Positions 1 to 5,652 of a stretch of 5,652 nucleotides of DNA are shown in pieces; within the stretch, counting starts at the first letter, position 1, and each line of letters opens with the position of its first letter. The stretch is from NCBI GenBank assembly GCA_017379955.1, contig JAFNVE010000074.1, positions 1 through 5,652 of the forward strand. The letters are read 5' to 3'. Below the pieces are notes generated by a model. The model was not told the origin of the DNA, ran no database searches, and saw nothing but the letters and a program-made list of their open reading frames with translations. The DNA is from Tidjanibacter sp. (lineage in GTDB: Bacteria > Bacteroidota > Bacteroidia > Bacteroidales > Rikenellaceae). Made by a program: the position numbers and the translations under genes.

Positions 1-569
1 AGACGTATTGCCAGTGGTGTATGTTCGAAGAGAGCGGCGAAGTATAAGTCAAAGGTTGCGGCACCAGCCAACTCCTCGCCATCAAGGCACGCAATTTCTA
101 ACTCTGCATTCATAATGTCGTCATCAGAGAAACCATAGAAAGTAACCCCCTGTGCCTCCATCTCAGGATCAGCGGGAACAGTCCACTTGTAGTCATAAGC
201 GATACCGAGCTGAGTTACGCTGATGTTGTACTCCTTGAAGTTGTAAGCAACGGTAATAACACCACCGGTCAGAGGATCGTCGCTGTTGTTAGCAGCTGCG
301 GTGAAGGTAATCTTCTTAGCCTCTGCGTCCCAAGCAAGATCCTTAATCCACTTGGTTGCGGTGGTTGCGCGTACCTGTGCCCACTCACCGGGGTTCTCAA
401 TGGTGAAGGGAATCTCAATTTTACCACCTGCCTGAGGAACCTCTACGCTAGTAGTCGAGAGGGTAAATACGGGCTCGGGAGCGCCATCATAGGGGTTTTC
501 GTTAGGATCGGTACAAGCGGTCATAGCCACTGCACAGATCATTGCGGCAATTGTAAAAAATCTTTTCAT
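1..569 (-). CDS. BACON-domain lipoprotein, 3' end outside the window (partial)
   Basis: The first 189 codons of an envelope lipoprotein are present; the reading frame runs off the left edge without a stop. I translated it from ATG at 569-567. The start MKRFF is followed by a hydrophobic stretch and a lipobox ending MTAC, so Cys19 should be lipidated after signal peptidase II cleavage. The next residues, TDPNE, are acidic, as in Bacteroidetes lipoproteins sent to the cell surface. Residues about 34-121 resemble a BACON domain: an FTLS opening strand, a PFTIENP strand, and the closing ISVTQLG, which matches the family's usual VTQ-x-G end. Residues 141-189 alternate hydrophobic and acidic strands (AELEIACLDG, TFDLYFAAL) and resemble the start of the repeated unit in the upstream 590-residue protein. 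The two are probably paralogues in tandem. BACON domains are proposed to bind glycans or mucin, but substrate and exact role cannot be read here. Confidence 0.85.
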   Translation of the reverse strand, partial: MKRFFTIAAMICAVAMTACTDPNENPYDGAPEPVFTLSTTSVEVPQAGGKIEIPFTIENPGEWAQVRATTATKWIKDLAWDAEAKKITFTAAANNSDDPLTGGVITVAYNFKEYNISVTQLGIAYDYKWTVPADPEMEAQGVTFYGFSDDDIMNAELEIACLDGEELAGAATFDLYFAALFEHTPLAIR

Positions 570-646
570 AAGCCGAATTGTTAAATGTTATTAAATTAAA
601 TTGTTTGTTTATCAGTTATATTGTAACCTAACCTTCTCTGTAAATA

Positions 647-685
647 GTCCACAGAGTCTGTCATCTGACAACTCCTGTTTAGGAC
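647..685 (-). promoter_or_regulatory. Imperfect stem-loop in the leader of the downstream BACON lipoprotein
   Basis: Fourteen base pairs can form in four blocks: GTCC 647-650 with GGAC 682-685, CAG 652-654 with CTG 675-677, AGT 655-657 with ACT 671-673, and TGTC 659-662 with GACA 667-670. The loop is 4 nt; single-base bulges and a small internal loop separate the blocks. It lies between the candidate -7 element at 706-713 and the ATG at 569, so it would sit near the 5' end of a leader of roughly 130 nt. I do not recognise a known riboswitch. It may be a regulatory or stabilising fold, or chance. Confidence 0.4.
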
Positions 686-705
686 CACAAATAATCTTCA
701 ATTCA

Positions 706-713
706 CAAAAATA
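706..713 (-). promoter_or_regulatory. Candidate -7 promoter element for the truncated BACON lipoprotein
   Basis: Read on the minus strand this is TATTTTTG, a full match to the Bacteroidetes primary-sigma -7 consensus TAnnTTTG. It lies 137 bp upstream of the ATG at 569, in strongly AT-rich DNA. I found no clear TTTG -33 partner at the expected distance, so the call rests on one box plus its position. AT-rich DNA yields such matches by chance. Confidence 0.35.
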
Positions 714-819
714 CAATTTTATCTGTTTATATCATATAATTTGTAATTTTTTTGCGAATTTTTTATCAAATAGTGGCTTTTTTAACAAACAGAGTGATTC
801 CCCACTGCGAGAATATTTA

Positions 820-865
820 AACTGCAAACTGCACCAACTATTTCGGGTTGGTGCAGTTTGCAGTT
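820..865 (-). terminator. Perfect 19-bp stem-loop after the 590-residue lipoprotein gene
   Basis: Positions 820-838 and 847-865 are exact reverse complements around an 8-nt loop (839-846). On the minus strand the hairpin starts 13 nt after the TAA stop at 879-881, the right place for a terminator or a 3'-protecting structure. Only a weak T/A-rich stretch follows it (TTTAAATATT in the mRNA sense), not a clean T-run, so intrinsic termination is likely but not certain. Each arm contains a 7-base direct repeat, AACTGCA twice in a row on the forward strand. Confidence 0.6.
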
Positions 866-878
866 GCTCAACCTTTGA

Positions 879-2651
879 TTAGTAGGTAGTTACGGATTTT
901 CTGGCGGTCGGCTGTGCTGGCACAGAGTCGGGACCATATACATCCTCAAATGCTACCTTTCCGCTCCAAGTATATGTAAGCGAAGCCTCGCTTTCGTCGC
1001 TCAGAAGAGTGCCCGAAAGCTCAATATCGAACGAGTAGCCCTCTTCGCACTTACAGATTGTAACATTTCCACTATCGGCAATCATATAGTCGCTAATCTC
1101 GCCCTCTGCATCGTAGTAGACCACATAGCTCGGGAAGAGATATGTATCCATTAGTGTCTCGCCACCGCGGATAACCGTTCCACTGAACGGCTCGCCCTCC
1201 ACGGGGTACTCCACCGCAAACTCACCCGTAGGCAGTGCCGTTGCGCCCACAGGCTGGTCACTGAGCATACCGAGCATAATTCGGTAGCCCTCCTCCGAGA
1301 AATCAAGTTCTATCTCATAGTCGGTGACAGCACCGGGGAAGAAGTCCTCATCGTCGTAGTCGTTGCCATAGTAGTAGGCAGTCACAGGGCTCGGCTCACT
1401 CTCGGGGAAGGTGTAGGTCACCTTGTGCCACTGTTTGCGGGTAGTGGTCTTGATGGTGGCTGTTATGCCCTCGTCGGTAATCTCTACTGTTCCCTCGCTG
1501 AAATAATCGGCGTCTATGGTCGTACCCGAAGCGTTGTTGTGAACATACATTGAGCGATCTGTTGCGTCGATAGTCCAAGGCTCACCCGAGTCGGTAAGGT
1601 CGATGGTGTAGGTGCCTTTGGGGAGTGGCTCCCAACTCTTTACATCAGTCGGCTCCTCCATAACATCTGTTATCAGCGAGAAGAAGTAATATCTTGCCGA
1701 GGGGGCTGCTGTCGACCCATCAGTCAAAAAGTCGTTAGGACCAAGTGTGAGGTAGAAAATACCGTCCTCGATATAGCGGATAAAAGCGTTGGGCGACTCG
1801 TACTCAACAGCAATATCGGGGTCTATAGGACCAGAACCAATCTCGTCGCCACTTGCGTTATAGAACTCATAACTGCCTGAGTATGTTACGGTATGCGTTA
1901 TGCCGTCGGTGTCGGTGACCACCAGAGTCATACCATCGGCAGTAACCGTCAGTGTACCATCGGTGAAGGTTACATTGCCCACCTCCTCGCCTGTCGAGTT
2001 GGTCTTGAAGTGGCGGCTGTAAGCGGTGAAAGTACCTGCCAGATTATCGCCCGAGTCGTCGTAGGTGTATACACCCTCGGCAATTGTGATAGGCTCCTCG
2101 GTAGGCTCCTCAGAGGTAAAGAGGTCAATCAGGTAGTAGGTGCCATTAGGTGCCAAGGTTGCCTCGTTGCTCTCCATACCCTCCACACTGCGGTCCGAAA
2201 GGTAGAAGTAGTAGTTGGGCGAGGTGTAGTAGCCCAGATAGTAGCCATTGTAGAGGCCCGACAGAGCGGTGGCGGTAAACTCCACATCCTCAGGCTCGGG
2301 GGCGGGCTGAGCACCACTCTGATTTACAGCAACCTCGATGACCTCCGAAGCGTAGGCTACCGTAATAATGGCACTGCGCTGCTCGGTATTGGGGTTGGCT
2401 GCAACCGCGAATTGGACAGTGCCATCTTTCGAGGTGTCGAACTCGCTCACCCAATTGTGGCTGACCGATGTAGCTATCTGAGTACCCGCAACAGGGTTTT
2501 TAAGCGTGTAACTGATTGTGCCAGACGAGGCTTCCGCTCCAAAGTTCATAACTGACTCAGAGGTGAGGGTAAGTTCAGGAACGGGTTGCTCGGGGTCTTT
2601 GCAACCAAAAAGAGCTACAAACGAGAGCAAAATTAGTAGGTATCTTTTCAT
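879..2651 (-). CDS. BACON-domain lipoprotein with three diverged C-terminal repeats
   Basis: A 590-residue exported lipoprotein. MKRYLL starts a short signal peptide with a lipobox LFGC, so Cys17 is the lipid anchor. The following KDPEQ is charged and acidic, like Bacteroidetes surface-export signals. Residues about 26-113 form a BACON domain, ending VAVNQSG. A Pro/Glu linker (about 114-121) leads to three degenerate beta-rich units at about 122-264, 282-416 and 424-569, described in a separate entry. Residues 134-150 are very aromatic (8 Tyr and 1 Phe of 17), plausible for a sugar-binding face. The mature chain is acidic; its only cysteines besides the anchor are C533 and C535. No catalytic motif was seen. 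The start is fixed by the signal peptide and a stop-rich AT leader without Shine-Dalgarno. A likely role is glycan binding or adhesion at the cell surface, inferred only from BACON and localisation. No SusC/SusD genes are in view to support a polysaccharide utilisation locus. Confidence 0.9.
   Translation of the reverse strand: MKRYLLILLSFVALFGCKDPEQPVPELTLTSESVMNFGAEASSGTISYTLKNPVAGTQIATSVSHNWVSEFDTSKDGTVQFAVAANPNTEQRSAIITVAYASEVIEVAVNQSGAQPAPEPEDVEFTATALSGLYNGYYLGYYTSPNYYFYLSDRSVEGMESNEATLAPNGTYYLIDLFTSEEPTEEPITIAEGVYTYDDSGDNLAGTFTAYSRHFKTNSTGEEVGNVTFTDGTLTVTADGMTLVVTDTDGITHTVTYSGSYEFYNASGDEIGSGPIDPDIAVEYESPNAFIRYIEDGIFYLTLGPNDFLTDGSTAAPSARYYFFSLITDVMEEPTDVKSWEPLPKGTYTIDLTDSGEPWTIDATDRSMYVHNNASGTTIDADYFSEGTVEITDEGITATIKTTTRKQWHKVTYTFPESEPSPVTAYYYGNDYDDEDFFPGAVTDYEIELDFSEEGYRIMLGMLSDQPVGATALPTGEFAVEYPVEGEPFSGTVIRGGETLMDTYLFPSYVVYYDAEGEISDYMIADSGNVTICKCEEGYSFDIELSGTLLSDESEASLTYTWSGKVAFEDVYGPDSVPAQPTARKSVTTY
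945..2288 (-). repeat. Three diverged copies of a ~140-residue beta-rich unit (protein-level repeat)
   Basis: Residues about 122-264, 282-416 and 424-569 of the BACON lipoprotein follow the same order of elements. First is a strand (NYYFYLSD; GIFYLTLG; YEIELDF), then a second strand (YYLIDLF; YYFFSLI; YRIMLGM). Next comes a turn ending in Gly and an aromatic (IAEGVYT; LPKGTYT; LPTGEFA), then an SG or GEP turn. A strand pair follows (NVTFTDG; TVEITDEG; NVTICKCEEG), and a closing strand (HTVTYSG; KVTYTF; LTYTWSG). The copies differ too much to be a recent DNA duplication; no nucleotide repeat is obvious. Boundaries were set by eye and could be off by 10 residues or more. Confidence 0.55.
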
Positions 2652-2679
2652 AATTTCAATATTTGTTTGTCTCAGTTCA

Positions 2680-2687
2680 CAAATATA
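2680..2687 (-). promoter_or_regulatory. Candidate -7 promoter element for the 590-residue lipoprotein
   Basis: The minus-strand sequence TATATTTG matches the Bacteroidetes -7 consensus TAnnTTTG exactly. It lies 29 bp upstream of the ATG at 2651, which would give a short leader of roughly 20 nt. The -33 region would fall inside the upstream terminator hairpin and shows no TTTG. The position directly after a terminator supports a new transcription start here. Confidence 0.45.
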
Positions 2688-2688
2688 T

Positions 2689-2726
2689 AAAAAAATACCG
2701 TATGCGTGCTCACGCTACGCATACGG
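2689..2726 (-). terminator. Intrinsic terminator after the thioredoxin-lipoprotein gene
   Basis: A perfect 10-bp stem pairs 2698-2707 with 2717-2726 around a 9-nt loop; one further G-U pair is possible. In the minus-strand direction the stem is followed at once by TATTTTTTT (2689-2697 on the forward strand is A-rich), the classic hairpin plus T-tract. It lies about 94 nt after the TAA stop at 2820-2822 and should separate the lpxD-ruvC-thioredoxin unit from the BACON lipoprotein gene. Confidence 0.8.
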
Positions 2727-2760
2727 CGGATGAATTTATGAAGATGATTTGCTTTTTCAC

Positions 2761-2797
2761 CTCTGCCATAACTGACACCCGTCGATGTCGGGCAGAG
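2761..2797 (-). other. Two-tier stem-loop in the 3' untranslated region of the thioredoxin-lipoprotein gene
   Basis: CTCTGCC at 2761-2767 pairs with GGCAGAG at 2791-2797, and GACA 2774-2777 pairs inside it with TGTC 2786-2789. It begins about 23 nt after the stop codon on the minus strand and has no T-run on either strand, so it is not a terminator by itself. It could protect the 3' end or be incidental. Confidence 0.35.
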
Positions 2798-2819
2798 AGC
2801 AACAAAAGCCGAAGTAAAA

Positions 2820-3848
2820 TTAGTTGAGGAGCTCAGCCAACTTAGCAGCCAAATCCTCGCCACGCAGGTTCTTAGCAACGATGTTGCCGTTGCCGTCGAT
2901 AAGGAAGTTGGTGGGGATGCTGTTCACGCCATACTCCTTAGCAGCTGCGTTGTCCCAGTAGGTAACGGTGCTAACGTGTACCCAATCCAGCTTCTCCTCC
3001 TTGATGCAGTTCTTCCAATCCTCCTCCGAGCGATCGAGCGATACACCAAAGATCTCAAAACCCTTATCCTTATACTCTGCGTAAGCCTCCAACATATAGG
3101 GAACCTCACCCATGCAAGGACCGCACCAGCTTGCCCAGAAGTCCAGAAGAACATACTTGTTCTTAGCAACTACCTCCGAGAGAGCAGCCTCGCCACCATC
3201 GGGAGTGGGCTGTTTGATCTCCTTGTAAGGCTTGCCAGGCTCGGTCTCCTTCAAGATATCAGCACGCTCGCGAAGTGCCTTTGCGCGATCCATCTCCTGC
3301 AACTCGGGAGCGAGTTTCTCGTAAGCAGCGATAATCTCATCGCCGGTCATGCTATAAGCAGCGTTCTGCAAGAGCGACAGACCGTAGAGGTTGTCCAGGT
3401 TCTCCTCCAAAGCAGCAGCCTCGATAGCGTCGTACTCCTCCAACAGAGCCTCTTTCTCCTCGTCGGTAGTGCCCTCTGCGTAGAACTTCTCCTCGATTAC
3501 ACGCTGTTTTGCGCTAACCTCAGCAGCAGCATCATTAGCGGGGGTACCCTTAACGATAACCATCTCGCCATCCTCAACAACTTTCAGCTTACCAGCCTCC
3601 AAGAAAAATGCGAGAACGGGCTGACCATCAACACCCAGGTAAGCCTGCATAGGAGTCTCAACCTCGCCACTAATCGAGAAGCTACCATCCTCGGTAGTAG
3701 CCGAAGCCAATACATCACCGTTTGCGGGGTCCAAAACCTCAATGCTACCGGTAACATCAGTCATAGTACCCGAAAGGGTGTACTTGGTCGACGAGCCGCA
3801 ACCAACTGCCAACAGAGCAGTAGCGGCAATAATCATAATTTTTTTCAT
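2820..3848 (-). CDS. DUF4369 / TlpA-ResA-like thioredoxin-fold lipoprotein
   Basis: A 342-residue envelope thiol-disulfide oxidoreductase. MKKIM starts a signal peptide ending AVGC, so Cys17 is the likely lipid anchor. The following GSSTK lacks acidic residues, which favours retention facing the periplasm. Residues about 23-110 are a DUF4369-type beta domain (YTLSG, then GSFSISGEV), common at the N-terminus of Bacteroidetes thioredoxins. Residues about 111-200 are a Glu/Ala-rich helical linker. Residues about 205-342 are an AhpC/TSA-Redoxin thioredoxin fold with DFWASWCGPC; the redox pair is C242 and C245, and the cis-proline is P312 in SIPTNF. C281 is an additional cysteine. Family knowledge suggests reduction or exchange of disulfides in envelope proteins or cytochrome maturation; the partner is not evident. 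It lies 51 bp after ruvC with a very AT-rich leader, so either co-transcription or its own promoter is possible. Length and domain order are normal. Confidence 0.93.
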   Translation of the reverse strand: MKKIMIIAATALLAVGCGSSTKYTLSGTMTDVTGSIEVLDPANGDVLASATTEDGSFSISGEVETPMQAYLGVDGQPVLAFFLEAGKLKVVEDGEMVIVKGTPANDAAAEVSAKQRVIEEKFYAEGTTDEEKEALLEEYDAIEAAALEENLDNLYGLSLLQNAAYSMTGDEIIAAYEKLAPELQEMDRAKALRERADILKETEPGKPYKEIKQPTPDGGEAALSEVVAKNKYVLLDFWASWCGPCMGEVPYMLEAYAEYKDKGFEIFGVSLDRSEEDWKNCIKEEKLDWVHVSTVTYWDNAAAKEYGVNSIPTNFLIDGNGNIVAKNLRGEDLAAKLAELLN

Positions 3849-3899
3849 AATCTTTTTTGTTTTTTAAACTATAATAAATTTATAACTCTTTCTGTTTCA

Positions 3900-4508
3900 C
3901 TATTTTCGGGTCGAGCGTTGGTGTCTGACAATCTTCTCGGGATTCTCAGCCACAAATCTCTCCCAACTCCCCCCACGCTTTGCGGTGCGGTGCTTGGGTG
4001 CTGTCGGTATCGGCGAGGAGGTCATCAGGTGGTGACACAGCGCAACCGCCAAACCATCCGTAGCATCGAGCCTTCTGACATCGTACTCGATGTGCAACAT
4101 CTGCTGCAACATCTTGGCTACCTGCTCCTTAGAGGCTGAGCCTGTGCCCGTTATCGCCTGCTTGACTCTCGTGGGTGGGTACTCAAACACCTTTTTATCT
4201 CTGCTCAGTGCAGCAGCCATCGCCACGCCCTGCGCCCTGCCGAGTTTGAGCATACTCTGCACATTTTCGCCAAAAAAAGGCGATTCGAGAGCCACCTCGT
4301 CGGGTTGGTACTCATCGGTCAGTTGTGCTACGCGGCGAAAGATATAACCCAACTTCTCGTAGGGGTCTTTCATCTTCACCATATCGATATCGCCAATAAT
4401 CAAGCACTCCATCTTCCCATCCGTAACCTTCAACAGACCGTAGCCCATACGGTTAGTTCCCGGGTCGATGCCCATTATCAGACGATTCTGCGTGCCCTCC
4501 CTAATCAT
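3900..4508 (-). CDS. ruvC: Crossover junction endodeoxyribonuclease RuvC
   Basis: A 202-residue cytoplasmic nuclease that cuts Holliday junctions as a dimer, working with the RuvAB branch-migration motor in recombination repair. The RNase H-like fold carries all four metal-binding acids: D15 in GIDPGTNRMGYG, E75 in ALESPFFG, and D148 and D151 in RLDATDGLAVALCHH. The PPTRVKQAITGTGSASKEQV segment (110-130) is typical of the family. The ATG at 4508 gives an N-terminus MIREGTQNRLIMGID; starting at M12 would leave only two residues before the core strand, so the upstream start is preferred. The protein is longer than the 173-residue E. coli enzyme because of a basic C-terminal tail of about 35 residues rich in Arg and Lys. 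It begins 42 bp after lpxD on the same strand, so the pair is probably co-transcribed. No ruvA or ruvB is in view. Confidence 0.97.
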   Translation of the reverse strand: MIREGTQNRLIMGIDPGTNRMGYGLLKVTDGKMECLIIGDIDMVKMKDPYEKLGYIFRRVAQLTDEYQPDEVALESPFFGENVQSMLKLGRAQGVAMAAALSRDKKVFEYPPTRVKQAITGTGSASKEQVAKMLQQMLHIEYDVRRLDATDGLAVALCHHLMTSSPIPTAPKHRTAKRGGSWERFVAENPEKIVRHQRSTRK

Positions 4509-4550
4509 ACCTTATATATATACTCGCTTTGTGGCGAGCCCTCTTCAATG

Positions 4551-5585
4551 CTACTTCTCCTCGCTGAGAAACATCTTCTCCAACTTATCTACCGTCTTCT
4601 TCATCTCGGGAAGGTTACGATAGACAGCATTGCAACGGCGATACTTGGCAATAGGCATTCCGGGGAAGCCCATCAGAGTAACGTCGTCGGGCTGGCTGTT
4701 TGTCACGCCCGTCTGCGAGCCGGTGTTCACACGGTCGCCAATGGTGATATGGCCCACGATACCGGTCTGGCCACCAAACATACAGTTGCGGCCCACCTTG
4801 GTAGAGCCTGCAATACCTGTCATAGCGGCGGCAACAGTATTCTCGCCAACTACTACATTGTGAGCAATCTGGATAAGGTTGTCGAGTTTAACACCCTTGC
4901 AGATGCGGGTCGAGCCCATTGTTGCGCGGTCGATAGTGGTGTTAGCACCAATCTCCACGTCATCCTCAACCACAACATTGCCAATCTGAGGAATCTTGTC
5001 GTACTTACCCTCAGCGTTGGGTGCGAAGCCGAAGCCATCGGAGCCGATAACTGCGCCCGAGTGAACAATCACACGGCTGCCAATCTGGCACTCCTCATAT
5101 ACCTTAACGCCCGAATAGAGCATTGTATTATCGCCAATTGTTACTCTGTCGCCAATATAGCAGTGGGGGTAAATCTTACATCCCGAGCCTACCTTAGCAC
5201 CTGCATCGACAACGACGTATGCACCAATATAGCAACCCTCGCCAACGGTAGCGGTGGGGTCGATAACTGCTGTGGGATGCACGCCACTCTTCTGTGGCTT
5301 GCTTGCCACATACATCTCCAACAACTTAGCAAAGCAACCGTAGGGGTCGTCAACCTTCACCAGCGTTGCGTGCTCCACCTCCTGCTTGGGCTCAAACGAG
5401 CGAGCCACAATCACAATAGAGGAGCGGGTAGAGTAGAGGTATTGCTCATACTTGGGGTTCGAGAGAAACGACAACGCCCCCTCTTCGCCCTCCTCAATCT
5501 TTGCCAGAGTGCTGACCGTCACATCCTTATTACCCACAATATCGCCACCCAAAGCGGCAGCAATCATCTCTGCACTAAATTTCAT
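4551..5585 (-). CDS. lpxD: UDP-3-O-acylglucosamine N-acyltransferase LpxD
   Basis: A 344-residue enzyme of the Raetz lipid A pathway. It transfers a 3-hydroxyacyl chain from acyl carrier protein to the 2-amino group of UDP-3-O-acylglucosamine, giving the diacylated precursor used by LpxH and LpxB. Residues 1-98 are the LpxD N-terminal nucleotide-binding domain, including the SFLSNPKY segment. Residues about 100-310 are a left-handed beta-helix of hexapeptide repeats ([26 protein letters not shown] and others). GSDGFGF (181-187) and the catalytic base H242 in IQIAHNV are intact. The C-terminal helix (about 316-344) completes the trimer-forming fold. Length is normal and the frame is unbroken. 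The ATG at 5585 yields the canonical [14 protein letters not shown] start. In many Bacteroidales lpxD is next to a fused lpxC-fabZ and lpxA; here the downstream neighbour is ruvC instead. Confidence 0.97.
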   Translation of the reverse strand: MKFSAEMIAAALGGDIVGNKDVTVSTLAKIEEGEEGALSFLSNPKYEQYLYSTRSSIVIVARSFEPKQEVEHATLVKVDDPYGCFAKLLEMYVASKPQKSGVHPTAVIDPTATVGEGCYIGAYVVVDAGAKVGSGCKIYPHCYIGDRVTIGDNTMLYSGVKVYEECQIGSRVIVHSGAVIGSDGFGFAPNAEGKYDKIPQIGNVVVEDDVEIGANTTIDRATMGSTRICKGVKLDNLIQIAHNVVVGENTVAAAMTGIAGSTKVGRNCMFGGQTGIVGHITIGDRVNTGSQTGVTNSQPDDVTLMGFPGMPIAKYRRCNAVYRNLPEMKKTVDKLEKMFLSEEK

Positions 5586-5599
5586 TTTTTTGTTCGTTT

Positions 5600-5632
5600 T
5601 ACCTTATCTTGCTAATTATCCTCGGTAAGGTA
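5600..5632 (-). promoter_or_regulatory. Inverted repeat just upstream of lpxD
   Basis: TACCTTA at 5600-5606 is the exact reverse complement of TAAGGTA at 5626-5632, with a 19-nt spacer. It lies 15-47 bp upstream of the lpxD ATG. It could be a leader hairpin or an operator, but with a 7-bp arm and a long spacer it may be chance. No clear -7 or -33 pair and no recognisable upstream gene were found in 5586-5652. Confidence 0.25.
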
Positions 5633-5652
5633 TAGTCATAGTCCTACAGCCT

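Noticed and set aside
601..882. 93-codon open frame on the plus strand in the gap between the two lipoprotein genes
   Set aside because: It crosses AT-rich leader DNA and the 19-bp hairpin, is rich in Phe, Asn and Ser, shows no domain or signal peptide, and overlaps the end of the real gene. It looks like chance.
1893..2555. 220-codon plus-strand frame inside the 590-residue lipoprotein gene
   Set aside because: Antisense shadow of a gene with a signal peptide and BACON domain; its product has no coherent features.
3849..3899. Possible separate promoter for the thioredoxin lipoprotein gene
   Set aside because: TAAATTTA is only a near match to TAnnTTTG in a very AT-rich gap and no -33 box is visible, so it was not listed as a feature.
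2976..4139. 387-codon plus-strand frame opposite the thioredoxin and ruvC genes
   Set aside because: It is a shadow frame created by codon bias of the minus-strand genes, spans two genes and their gap, and has no recognisable domain.
4523..4538. Short 5-bp hairpin (CTCGC/GCGAG) between lpxD and ruvC as a terminator
   Set aside because: The stem is short and is followed by an alternating TA stretch, not a T-run; the 42-bp gap fits co-transcription better.
4305..5615. 436-codon plus-strand frame opposite lpxD
   Set aside because: It mirrors the hexapeptide repeats of lpxD on the other strand; the minus-strand protein is clearly the real one.
5586..5652. Possible 3' end of another gene upstream of lpxD
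   Set aside because: Only about a dozen codons are visible before a stop in any minus-strand frame; too little to support a coding call.

Overview
The window looks like chromosomal DNA from a gut-type Bacteroidota, probably order Bacteroidales and possibly Alistipes/Rikenellaceae; the genus is a guess from style. The reasons are two BACON-domain lipoproteins, a DUF4369-plus-thioredoxin lipoprotein, A/T-rich leaders without Shine-Dalgarno sequences, TAnnTTTG-like -7 promoter elements, and AT-rich gaps between GC-richer genes. All five genes are on the minus strand, so transcription runs from high to low coordinates.

In transcription order, lpxD (4551-5585, lipid A acyltransferase) is followed after 42 bp by ruvC (3900-4508, Holliday junction nuclease). 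After 51 bp comes a TlpA/ResA-like thioredoxin lipoprotein (2820-3848). These three are closely spaced and may be co-transcribed. A GC-rich hairpin with a T-tract (about 2689-2726) should end that unit. A new -7-like element (2680-2687) then begins a second unit: a 590-residue BACON lipoprotein (879-2651). Its 3' side carries a perfect 19-bp stem-loop (820-865). A 309-bp gap holds a candidate promoter (706-713) and a structured leader (647-685). It leads to a second BACON lipoprotein whose 3' end is cut off by the window edge (1-569).

Functionally, the right half is housekeeping (outer membrane lipid A synthesis, recombination repair, envelope redox chemistry). The left half is accessory: two tandem, probably paralogous, envelope lipoproteins with acidic residues just after the lipid-carrying cysteine, which suggests surface display. 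The most interesting item is that the 590-residue protein, after its BACON domain, appears to be built from three diverged copies of one roughly 140-residue beta-rich unit that I cannot assign to a named family. The truncated neighbour seems to begin the same unit. No CRISPR array, tRNA, rRNA, transposon or phage gene was seen.
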